From contig CBDVBZ010000056.1 of assembly GCA_965372355.1 (NCBI GenBank), positions 1 through 21,492 on the forward strand: a DNA stretch of 21,492 bases, written 5' to 3'. Each line of letters starts with the position of its first letter. Positions within the stretch are counted from its first letter, which is position 1. Positions 7,028 to 13,917 of this stretch are shown here, piece after piece. The translations under genes were made by a program, and so were the position numbers. The notes below the pieces were generated by a model that saw only the letters and a list, made by a program, of their open reading frames with translations, did not search any database and was not told the origin of the DNA. This DNA comes from CBDVBZ01 sp965372355. Lineage in GTDB: Bacteria > Krumholzibacteriota > Krumholzibacteriia > WVZY01.

Positions 7028-7408
7028 CTACTGACTCTCCGGAGGTACGCTGTCCGGCGGTACGGTGTCGAAAGCCGCCGAATCCATAAAGTCCTCGATG
7101 CTCTCGCCACTCGGGATCACGTTACCCTGTTCCGAAATCTGCCGCCGAATGGCGCTATCCGGACGGGCATCCCCGCGATTCGAAGCCAGAAACGCCAGTA
7201 GGAGGGAGACCAACATGAAAGCCACGGCCAGATACGTCGTTGCCTTGCTCAGGAACGTGGCGGTCTCGTGACCACCAAAGACGGTCTGATCACCTCCGCC
7301 GCCAAACGCGCCGGCCAGACCTCCCCCCTTGCTCGACTGCATCAGCACGACGACGATGAGAACGATGCATGTGAGGACATGAAACGTGAGAACAATGTTG
7401 TAGATCAT
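7028..7408 (-). CDS. secG: SecG, preprotein translocase subunit, 126 aa
   Basis: Small auxiliary subunit of the SecYEG channel in the inner membrane. Two membrane helices (about residues 4-23 and 57-75) flank the conserved glycine-rich loop LMQSSKGGGLAGAFGGG (22-38), the family signature. The C-terminal tail (about 78-126) is hydrophilic, acidic and proline-rich (PPDSVPPES) and longer than in minimal SecG proteins. The ATG at 7408 is chosen because GGAGGG lies just before it; an in-frame start eight codons earlier would place that ribosome site inside the gene. Lies between tpiA and tRNA-Leu, a glycolysis-secG linkage seen in several phyla. Confidence 0.95.
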   Translation of the reverse strand: MIYNIVLTFHVLTCIVLIVVVLMQSSKGGGLAGAFGGGGDQTVFGGHETATFLSKATTYLAVAFMLVSLLLAFLASNRGDARPDSAIRRQISEQGNVIPSGESIEDFMDSAAFDTVPPDSVPPESQ

Positions 7409-7435
7409 GAAACCCTCCGGATCTTTCTCCAACCC

Positions 7436-7464
7436 AGGCTATCAAAAGGGACAACCTAAGTCAA
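7436..7464 (-). promoter_or_regulatory. Possible internal promoter for secG and tRNA-Leu
   Basis: Minus strand: TTGACT (7459-7464), a 17-bp spacer, TAGCCT (7436-7441), then about 20 nt to the secG ribosome site. The -35 is good and the -10 is poor, but the same TAGCCT hexamer is found at the predicted radC promoter. It would let secG and the tRNA be made independently of the glycolytic genes. Confidence 0.4.
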
Positions 7465-7519
7465 GATGTGCCACGCACCCCAACTTATGATTCGATAATT
7501 AGTTATACCATTCCACTGG

Positions 7520-8278
7520 CTACCCGGCGCCCTGTGCGATCTTCACGTACGAATCGACTTCCAGACTGGCGCCCCCGATCAACGCACCGTCGATGTCCGC
7601 CCGTTCGAGAAGGCTTCGGGCGTTATCGGGTTTTACGCTCCCCCCGTACAGGATGCGGGTTGTCTCCGCGACCGCGTCACCGAAATTACTCGCCAGGTAT
7701 TCCCTTACGAACCGGTGCATGCTCTCCGCGTCGTCCGGAGTCGCAGTTCGACCGGTGCCAATTGCCCATACGGGCTCATAAGCGACAACGACTCTGCTCA
7801 TGCGCTCGGGTGTCATGCCGGAGAGCGCGGTCGTCATCTGTTCTTCCACATATGATTCCGCCGCACCACCCTCACGATCCTCCAGCCTCTCACCGACACA
7901 GAAGACGGCAACCAGACCGGCATCCAGAACCGCCGCGAGCTTCTTGGCAACGATCGCGTTGGACTCGCCAATCACGTGTCTTCTCTCCGAGTGGCCGATG
8001 ATCACATGTGTCCCGCCCGCATCCGTGATCATCTCGCCCGAGATCTCCCCGGTGAACGCGCCTCGCTTTTCCCAGTAGATGTCCTGTGCGCCCACGACAA
8101 CTCCGGTTCCCGCCAGCGCCTTTACCGTCGCAGGCATTGCAAAAAACGGGGGAAACAACGCCAGCTCGCACTCGGGCAGCTCGGCCAGCGATTTCTTCAG
8201 CGCCGCCGCAAAGGCCTCGGCATCGGAAATCGTCTTGTACATTTTCCAGTTGGCGGCGATCAGTTTCTTTCGAGACAT
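7520..8278 (-). CDS. tpiA: Triose-phosphate isomerase, 252 aa
   Basis: Interconverts dihydroxyacetone phosphate and glyceraldehyde-3-phosphate in glycolysis and gluconeogenesis; a cytoplasmic TIM barrel. Catalytic residues are all present: N10 and K12 in AANWKMY, H96 in IIGHSERR, E168 in AYEPVWAIGTG (mobile loop 6 follows), and the phosphate-binding YGGSVKP (211-217) and GGAS (235-238) loops. Length is the family norm. A ribosome site AGGGAG precedes the ATG. It lies 45 bp downstream of pgk and 111 bp upstream of secG. Confidence 0.98.
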   Translation of the reverse strand: MSRKKLIAANWKMYKTISDAEAFAAALKKSLAELPECELALFPPFFAMPATVKALAGTGVVVGAQDIYWEKRGAFTGEISGEMITDAGGTHVIIGHSERRHVIGESNAIVAKKLAAVLDAGLVAVFCVGERLEDREGGAAESYVEEQMTTALSGMTPERMSRVVVAYEPVWAIGTGRTATPDDAESMHRFVREYLASNFGDAVAETTRILYGGSVKPDNARSLLERADIDGALIGGASLEVDSYVKIAQGAG

Positions 8279-8323
8279 AGTCTGACTCCCTGTGAACCCC
8301 TAAGGGACGAAAACAGGATGGAT

Positions 8324-9535
8324 TCAGCAGTCGCAGGAGGCTTCGGCAACGTCGCAGAGCGCCTCAACACCTGGCAACTCGCTGCCCTCCATGAATTTTA
8401 GCGACGCGCCGCCTCCGGTGGAGATGTGTGTGTACCTGTCTGCCAGTCCCATCAGGTTGATCGCCGCAACACTATCCCCTCCACCAACGATCGTCACGCC
8501 GTCGCAGTCGGCCACCGCCCTCGCGATCGCCTTCGTGCCCTCGGCAAACCTGGGCTGTTCGAAGACACCCATCGGACCATTCCAGAAAATCGTCTTCGCC
8601 TCGCCCAACTGATTCCTGAACAACTCGGCGGACTTGGGTCCGATGTCGACCCCTTTCCAATCCTCCGGAATATCCGCGCTGGACACTTCGCGTGTCGGAG
8701 ACGTGTCATCGATCTCCTTCGCCACAATGCAATCAACGGGCAACAGCAACTTCGAGTCGCCGCTCCGGGATTTGTCCAACAGTTCCTTACAAATGGGAAG
8801 AAACTCATCGTCCACGATACTGTTGCCAATCTCGAGACCGGTGGCCTTGAAAAACGTGTACATCATCCCACCGCCGACAAGCAGCACATCGACTTTTTCG
8901 AGAAGCGACGTAATCAAATCGATCTTGCCCTTGATCTTCGCCCCACCCAGCACAGCGGCAAATGGTCTCTCCGGATTCTCGAGCGCTTCACCCAACGCAT
9001 CGAGCTCTTTTTCCATCAGCATACCGGCTGCACGAATATCAAAATATCCGGCCACACCCACCGTCGAGGCATGGGCGCGGTGAGCGGTTCCAAAGGCGTC
9101 ATTGACATAGATCTCGCCATGCTCGGCAAGCTGCGCCGCGAATTCGGGGGCGTTGGCTTCTTCGCCGGGATAGAAACGCAGGTTTTCCAGGAGGAGGATC
9201 TCGCCATCCCGCAGCCCCTGGACCTTCGCCCGGACCTCATCTCCGACACAGTCCTTTACAAACTTGACAGGGTGATCCTTGATGAGATCGCCCAGCCGAA
9301 AGGCTACCGGGGCGATACTGAGCGCGTCATCCCGCCTGCCCCTCGGACGACCAAGATGACTCATCAGAATCAGACGCCCGCCTCTGCTAACGATGTTCTC
9401 GATCGTTGGCAACGCCGCCCTGATGCGCGTGTCATCCGTGATGTTCTTGTCGCCGTCGAGAGGCACGTTGAAGTCGACCCGGGCAAGTACCCTCTTGCCG
9501 GCCACGTCACAACTGCGTACGTTGAGCTTCCTCAT
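8324..9535 (-). CDS. pgk: Phosphoglycerate kinase, 403 aa
   Basis: Transfers phosphate from 1,3-bisphosphoglycerate to ADP, the first ATP-forming step of lower glycolysis. Seen: the N-domain signature RVLARVDFNVPLDG (15-28), SHLGRPRG for the basic patch, FGTAHRAHAST, KFVKDCVGDEV, and the C-domain nucleotide motifs IFWNGPMGVFE and the late VGGGDSVAAI. Standard length. Begins 12 bp after the gapA stop; the spacer has no strong ribosome site, so translation may depend on gapA. Ends with the unusual cysteine-bearing tail ASCDC. Confidence 0.98.
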   Translation of the reverse strand: MRKLNVRSCDVAGKRVLARVDFNVPLDGDKNITDDTRIRAALPTIENIVSRGGRLILMSHLGRPRGRRDDALSIAPVAFRLGDLIKDHPVKFVKDCVGDEVRAKVQGLRDGEILLLENLRFYPGEEANAPEFAAQLAEHGEIYVNDAFGTAHRAHASTVGVAGYFDIRAAGMLMEKELDALGEALENPERPFAAVLGGAKIKGKIDLITSLLEKVDVLLVGGGMMYTFFKATGLEIGNSIVDDEFLPICKELLDKSRSGDSKLLLPVDCIVAKEIDDTSPTREVSSADIPEDWKGVDIGPKSAELFRNQLGEAKTIFWNGPMGVFEQPRFAEGTKAIARAVADCDGVTIVGGGDSVAAINLMGLADRYTHISTGGGASLKFMEGSELPGVEALCDVAEASCDC

Positions 9536-9547
9536 TGTTGTTCACAC

Positions 9548-10543
9548 TCACTTACCAAGAAGTGTAAGCATATCGACCATGCGGCGCGAATAGCCAAATT
9601 CATTGTCGTACCACGCGAGGACCTTGAACAAATTGTTGCCGATCGACATCGTCGCTTTTGCATCGAAGATCGCTGAATGCGGGTTGCCGACGATATCTAT
9701 GGATACGATCGGGTCTTCCGTGTACTCGAGGTACCCCTTGAGGCTGCCCCGTGCCGCTTTCTTCATCGCTGCGTTTATGTCGGCGACGGTTGCCCGTTTC
9801 TTCAACTGCACGGTGAGATCCACGAGCGATCCATCTGCCGTGGGAACACGAATAGCCATCCCGTCGAGTTTCCCATCGAGTTCGGGCAGAACTTTGGATA
9901 CTGCCTTCGCAGCCCCGGTCGTGGTTGGGATCATTGAAACACCCGCCGCGCGCGCGCGTCTGAGATCCTTGTGCGGGAGATCCAGGATTCTCTGATCGTT
10001 CGTGTACGCATGAATCGTGGTCATCAGACCTTTCTGAATCCCGAACGAGTCGTTTAGAACTTTGACCACCGGCGCCAGACAGTTCGTCGTGCAGGATGCC
10101 GTCGACACGAGCTTGTGCGACTTGCGAAACATTTTGTCGTTGACCCCCATGACGATCATCACATCGGCATCCCCCGAAGGCGCCGAGATCATGACTCTTC
10201 CGGCGCCTGCGTCGAGGTGTTTGCTTGCGCCCTCACGCGTCCGGAAGTATCCTGTCGCTTCGATAACGACATCCACACCGAGCTTTTTCCAAGGCAGTTT
10301 GGCCGGGTCCTTTTCCGACAGCACCTTAAGCGTCTTCGTTCCGACTTTGATCCCGTTCTTGACCGCCTTTACCTGGCCGTCAAAACGCCCGTGCACCGAG
10401 TCGTACTTCAGAAGATGCGCCAGAGTTTCAGGACTCGTCAGATCGTTGATGGCGACGAAATCGAACGCCTTGTTCTTGTACGCATGACGAAAGACCAACC
10501 GGCCGATACGGCCAAATCCGTTGATTGCCACCCGTGTAGCCAT
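9548..10543 (-). CDS. gapA: Glyceraldehyde-3-phosphate dehydrogenase, type I, 331 aa
   Basis: Oxidises and phosphorylates glyceraldehyde-3-phosphate with NAD+. The Rossmann motif NGFGRIG (8-14) and INDL (32-35; an Asp here favours NAD over NADP) are followed by the catalytic ASCTTNCLAP with C151, H178 in TTIHAYTNDQ, and WYDNEFGYSRRMVDM near the C-terminus. First gene of the gapA-pgk-tpiA run. A consensus AGGAGG (10549-10554) five bases before the ATG, plus a strong promoter, predicts high expression. Confidence 0.98.
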   Translation of the reverse strand: MATRVAINGFGRIGRLVFRHAYKNKAFDFVAINDLTSPETLAHLLKYDSVHGRFDGQVKAVKNGIKVGTKTLKVLSEKDPAKLPWKKLGVDVVIEATGYFRTREGASKHLDAGAGRVMISAPSGDADVMIVMGVNDKMFRKSHKLVSTASCTTNCLAPVVKVLNDSFGIQKGLMTTIHAYTNDQRILDLPHKDLRRARAAGVSMIPTTTGAAKAVSKVLPELDGKLDGMAIRVPTADGSLVDLTVQLKKRATVADINAAMKKAARGSLKGYLEYTEDPIVSIDIVGNPHSAIFDAKATMSIGNNLFKVLAWYDNEFGYSRRMVDMLTLLGK

Positions 10544-10733
10544 CCAAGCCTCCTAAACGGGCGTGACGCCCTGTATTAGAAACAAAAAAAGAACGCTTCC
10601 ATCTCCCGAATGATCAGGTGATTCGCTCTCTGGTTCATGTTTCGGTTTGTGATGAGTGCGGTCGTTGCCACGATCGACAGACCACGGCACTAGCCCATCC
10701 TGTTGTGGGCGAAGGGTCGATGCACCGACTTAC
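10544..10733 (-). promoter_or_regulatory. Predicted long 5' leader of the gapA operon
   Basis: If transcription begins about seven bases after the -10 box, the gapA message has a leader of about 190 nt. It contains a short CGAAT/ATTCG stem region (about 10609-10627), a run of seven T in the message (A-run 10584-10590 on the plus strand) and a GGGCG-TCA-CGCCC hairpin (10559-10571) four bases upstream of the ribosome site. This could be an attenuator or a stability element; I recognise no known riboswitch class. Confidence 0.35.
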
Positions 10734-10739
10734 CTCGAC

Positions 10740-10768
10740 ATCATAGCCACCGTCTCTAGCCCTGTCAA
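10740..10768 (-). promoter_or_regulatory. Strong sigma-70-type promoter of gapA-pgk-tpiA
   Basis: Minus strand: TTGACA (10763-10768) as a perfect -35, a 17-bp spacer, and TATGAT (10740-10745) as a five-of-six -10. The -35 lies only 9 bp past the comF stop, so the glycolytic operon starts right at the end of the morphogenesis cluster. The best promoter match noticed in the window, fitting its highly expressed genes. Confidence 0.75.
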
Positions 10769-10777
10769 GTCAAAGCG

Positions 10778-11737
10778 TTACAAAGCTCTAGCAAAGCAGA
10801 CCACATCGACCGACCGCGCGCCGGCGGCGAGCAACTCGGCCGCGCAGGCACCCGAAGTGGCGCCTGTGGTGACCAAATCATCGACGAGCAGGACGGGCCG
10901 TCCCGCCAGCGCATCCGGACGCCGGCACCGGAATACGCCACGGACGTTTTCCGCGCGCCGGCCGCTCGGGGTCGAGGACTGCGGAGCGGTGGCGAGAGTC
11001 TTCTCGAGCGCATCACCGGAGACGGGCAACCCCAGGCGGTCAGCCACGACCTCGGCGAGACGCGTCGCCTGGTTGAACCCCCTCCGCCGGTGCTCACTGG
11101 GCCTCATGGGTATCGGCACGAGAATCTCGTCATCCGAACCCCTCCCGAAGGTGCGATAGGCCTCGGCCATCGCCATTCCCAGGGGAACCGTCAACTCGAC
11201 ATGGCGTGAGAACTTCACTAAGTGGACTAGTTTCAACACATTATCATCTGTCATAAAGGGCGCAACAATACCAATCTCCCACGGTTCCACACCCCGGATT
11301 GGTTGTTCGACCCCGGCGGCCGAATCAGCGGTGGGGCGGCACCCCACAAAAGAGGCGCCTGACGCGGTGACCACACAACCCGGACCCGGGACGATGCCCA
11401 GTACGCCGCGCCTCTGTGCCGGCTCGAAGCCGCGGGCGCACGCACCGCATATGGGGTGGTTCGTGATCGATAGACTGCCCAGATACCGGTGCCGTGCGGG
11501 CTGACACAGCGTTGCGGCCAGGCGATCCGCATCGGCGCTCTTGGCGACGCGAACCGACCGGGTGGTTAGGATACCCTCGCCGGCCGGCGTCGGGCCGGCA
11601 CGACCGCAAAGCACACACACGTCGTCGACCAGAAAGTCGACCACGGCTTGAACGATGAACTCGATGACCCGGACCGGCGCGGTCCAGACGTTAAATCGGA
11701 GGAAGCCGTTCCATCCACCATCCCAAACACCACCCAT
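10778..11737 (-). CDS. comF: ComF family protein (phosphoribosyltransferase-like), 319 aa, with enlarged N-terminal zinc region
   Basis: Cytoplasmic ComFC/GntX-type protein linked to DNA uptake in competent bacteria. Seen: CVLCG (C41, C44) and CGAC (C97, C100) as the zinc-binding pairs; the LVKFSRH segment (about 173-179); PIPMRPSEHRRRGFNQA (208-224); and the PRPP-binding loop VLLVDDLVTTGAT (282-294). Usual family length is about 220-250 residues. The excess lies mainly in about 52 residues between the two cysteine pairs, a further stretch around 105-150, and an N-terminal extension of about 20 residues. Begins 27 bp after lgt. No other competence gene is in the window, so a role in uptake here is inference. 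Confidence 0.9.
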   Translation of the reverse strand: MGGVWDGGWNGFLRFNVWTAPVRVIEFIVQAVVDFLVDDVCVLCGRAGPTPAGEGILTTRSVRVAKSADADRLAATLCQPARHRYLGSLSITNHPICGACARGFEPAQRRGVLGIVPGPGCVVTASGASFVGCRPTADSAAGVEQPIRGVEPWEIGIVAPFMTDDNVLKLVHLVKFSRHVELTVPLGMAMAEAYRTFGRGSDDEILVPIPMRPSEHRRRGFNQATRLAEVVADRLGLPVSGDALEKTLATAPQSSTPSGRRAENVRGVFRCRRPDALAGRPVLLVDDLVTTGATSGACAAELLAAGARSVDVVCFARAL

Positions 11738-11764
11738 CCCACTTCACCACCCCGACGGCTGTGT

Positions 11765-12568
11765 TTATGTCTTAACCGCTTTTGTCTGCAGTTTGGTCTT
11801 TCTTCTTATGAAATACAAACCCACGAGGAAGAACACGACGCTGATCAGCTGATTCAGATTCAGATCAAAGATGATCTTCATGTTGTCTTCGTAGTATCTG
11901 AAGAAATCGAGGCCAAAACGGAACACACCGTAGAACATGAGCAACGTGCCAAACGCTGCGCCTCTCTTGACCAGCTTCTTTTCGAAGAGCATGAGAAAAA
12001 CAAAAATGATCAAACCACAGAGTGTGGCATAGAGCTGAGTCGGGTGCAGACTGACAACGCCGCCTGCCTGGGCGGCTATCTCGCGGGCGTGCGCGCCGGC
12101 GGGACAATTCGCCGGAAAGGTGACCGCCCACGGCAACGTTGAGGGATTGCCAAAACAGCAGCCACTCATATAGCAGCCGATTCTGGTAAGCATGATACCC
12201 AGCGCCAGCGCCGGACTGACGATATCCGCGATCAACACAAAATCCATGTTCTTCTTTCTGGCAAAAAAAGCCGCGGCGAAGATCGCCAGAAGAAACCCGC
12301 CATAAAGAGTAGCCCCGCCTTGCCAAAGCGCAAAGATGTCCACGACGCTGTTGTATTCGTCCATATGAAAAAGAACATAAAGGAGTCGTGATCCGAGGAC
12401 ACCGGCGAGGATCAGGTACACGCTGAGATCGAGGATTATCTGGGGGTCGACTCCGTACCGCTTAGCCCGCCAGGCGGAGATATAGATACCGACCAGAAAA
12501 CTCACGGCCAGCATCAGGCCGAACGAGTAGATATTGAACCAACCAGCGCTAATTATAACGGGGTGCAT
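11765..12568 (-). CDS. lgt: Prolipoprotein diacylglyceryl transferase, 267 aa
   Basis: Integral inner-membrane enzyme that moves diacylglycerol from phosphatidylglycerol to the lipobox cysteine, the first step of lipoprotein maturation. About seven membrane helices. Signature RIGCYMSGCCFG (129-140), then HPTQLY (175-180) and the C-terminal YGVFRFGLDFFRYYED (about 213-228). The position equivalent to E. coli H103 is a tyrosine (Y89 in LYGG). The cysteine-rich signature is the variant I associate with several non-proteobacterial groups. GAGAGGCAG precedes the ATG. Lies between rodA and comF with a structured 101-bp gap on the rodA side. Confidence 0.95.
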   Translation of the reverse strand: MHPVIISAGWFNIYSFGLMLAVSFLVGIYISAWRAKRYGVDPQIILDLSVYLILAGVLGSRLLYVLFHMDEYNSVVDIFALWQGGATLYGGFLLAIFAAAFFARKKNMDFVLIADIVSPALALGIMLTRIGCYMSGCCFGNPSTLPWAVTFPANCPAGAHAREIAAQAGGVVSLHPTQLYATLCGLIIFVFLMLFEKKLVKRGAAFGTLLMFYGVFRFGLDFFRYYEDNMKIIFDLNLNQLISVVFFLVGLYFIRRKTKLQTKAVKT

Positions 12569-12598
12569 GACTGCCTCTCATTCTCAGGAGCGCCGGTT

Positions 12599-12664
12599 GA
12601 CCTGCAACCGCAGGTTGTCAGGTCCAATCGGCGCGTCAAACGCTGCGCCTGCGTCAGCGTTTGA
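12599..12664. promoter_or_regulatory. Two tandem hairpins in the rodA-lgt gap
   Basis: Hairpin A: GACCTG-CAAC (12599-12608), loop CGCAG, GTTG-T-CAGGTC (12614-12624), with one bulged T. Hairpin B: TCAAACGCTG (12636-12645), 9-base loop, CAGCGTTTGA (12655-12664), a perfect 10-bp stem beginning six bases past the rodA stop. No T-run follows in the direction of transcription. More likely an mRNA-processing or stability structure, or an imperfect terminator, separating rodA from lgt expression. Confidence 0.5.
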
Positions 12665-12669
12665 TATTC

Positions 12670-13917
12670 CTAGTACTCGTACCAGCGCACGCTGCAATTT
12701 AGCAGGAAGCCAACAAAAAAGCAACTCACGACCAGCGAACTGCCACCGTAACTGAGGAAAGGGAGGGGAATTCCCGTTACGGGGGCCATACCGATCGTCA
12801 TCGCCACGTTGACGAACACCTGAAAAAAGAAGTAGGCGGCGATGCCCACACAGACGGTGCTGGCAAACTGGCTCTTGGCTTTGGCGGCGACGGCGAGCGC
12901 ACGTGAAATGAGAATGGCAAAAATCATCAGAACGAGGACCGCACCGACAAAACCCAATTCCTCTCCAAGAACAGAAAACACAAAGTCCGTGTGCTTGGCC
13001 GGGAGAAACTCCAGCGCCTTCTGCGTGCCTGCGAGATAACCCTTTCCCGTTATGCCCCCGGAGCCAATCGCAATTTTCGACTGAAACACCTGCCATCCCA
13101 CCCCGAGCTTGTCCGTCTCGGGATCGAGGAAGTTGAGTATCCTCATCTGCTGGTACTGTTTGAGACGACCCCAGGCGATCGGCAGGATCAACCCCACACC
13201 GAGGTTGGCGGCGACGAGCGAGATGCTCTCCAGAGGGTTCGATCGCCGCAAATAAGCCACGACAAAGATGATGACGATGAACACGCCGAACGGCCACGGG
13301 TTGCGGCTTACCTCCTCGCTCCGGATGATCAACAAACAGGCCACGATCGGAGAGAGAAGAAGAAATATCTGTCGTCCTTTCAATCCCCTCCAGTGGAGAA
13401 CCGGCAGCAGCATGAGAAAGAAAACGATCGCCGTCCCAAGATCCGGTTGTTTGAGCACGAGGAGAAACGGCGCCAGCGACAACCCGAGCGCAATCAGGAT
13501 CTTCCTCAACCGCTCCCCGGCGCTGACGTTGCCGGAGAGTACTCTCCCCCACACAAAGAGCAATGCGATCTTCATGAACTCTGACGGCTGGAGCCTCATG
13601 GGGCCGATGGTTATCCAACGCTGCGTGGACTGCGTTCCCTTGACGAACAGGACAACAACGAGAAGTATCAAACATACCGCGTAGATGACATAGGCAAGCG
13701 CTTCGAAATATTTGAAAGGAACGACAAACCCGGCGAGCATCGCCATGATCCCGAAACAAACCCAAACCAGCTGCCGGTTGAAGAACATATAGTTCATCTC
13801 ATTCGAGAAACCATTCTCGTGCGGGTGAAACACCGAGTAGATGAGAGACAAACCGAGGGCAATGAGAAGCGAACTCGTTATCAACAGAAGCCCATCAAAA
13901 TCCCTGCTTCTTGTCAT
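12670..13917 (-). CDS. rodA: RodA, SEDS peptidoglycan glycosyltransferase, 415 aa
   Basis: Polymerises lipid II into glycan strands in the elongasome, partnered with PBP2. About ten membrane helices. Signature RWITIGPMRLQPSEFMKI (100-117) and the essential SEDS aspartate at D159 in KQPDLGTA; the C-terminal GIPLPFLSYGGSSLV stretch is also typical of RodA/FtsW. RodA rather than FtsW is chosen from its place directly after mreBCD-mrdA. Its ATG overlaps the mrdA stop (ATGA, 13914-13917), so translation is coupled and the two partners should be made in fixed ratio. Confidence 0.96.
   Translation of the reverse strand: MTRSRDFDGLLLITSSLLIALGLSLIYSVFHPHENGFSNEMNYMFFNRQLVWVCFGIMAMLAGFVVPFKYFEALAYVIYAVCLILLVVVLFVKGTQSTQRWITIGPMRLQPSEFMKIALLFVWGRVLSGNVSAGERLRKILIALGLSLAPFLLVLKQPDLGTAIVFFLMLLPVLHWRGLKGRQIFLLLSPIVACLLIIRSEEVSRNPWPFGVFIVIIFVVAYLRRSNPLESISLVAANLGVGLILPIAWGRLKQYQQMRILNFLDPETDKLGVGWQVFQSKIAIGSGGITGKGYLAGTQKALEFLPAKHTDFVFSVLGEELGFVGAVLVLMIFAILISRALAVAAKAKSQFASTVCVGIAAYFFFQVFVNVAMTIGMAPVTGIPLPFLSYGGSSLVVSCFFVGFLLNCSVRWYEY

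Noticed and set aside
6839..7201. Open frame encoding WCRGRDSNPHRPKS on the plus strand
   Set aside because: It is the antisense translation of the tRNA-Leu gene, a well-known spurious protein pattern.
8426..9676. 416-codon open frame on the plus strand
   Set aside because: Lies antisense to pgk, whose motifs are unmistakable; a codon-bias shadow. Long antisense frames over the rhomboid, MATE and rodA genes were rejected for the same reason.
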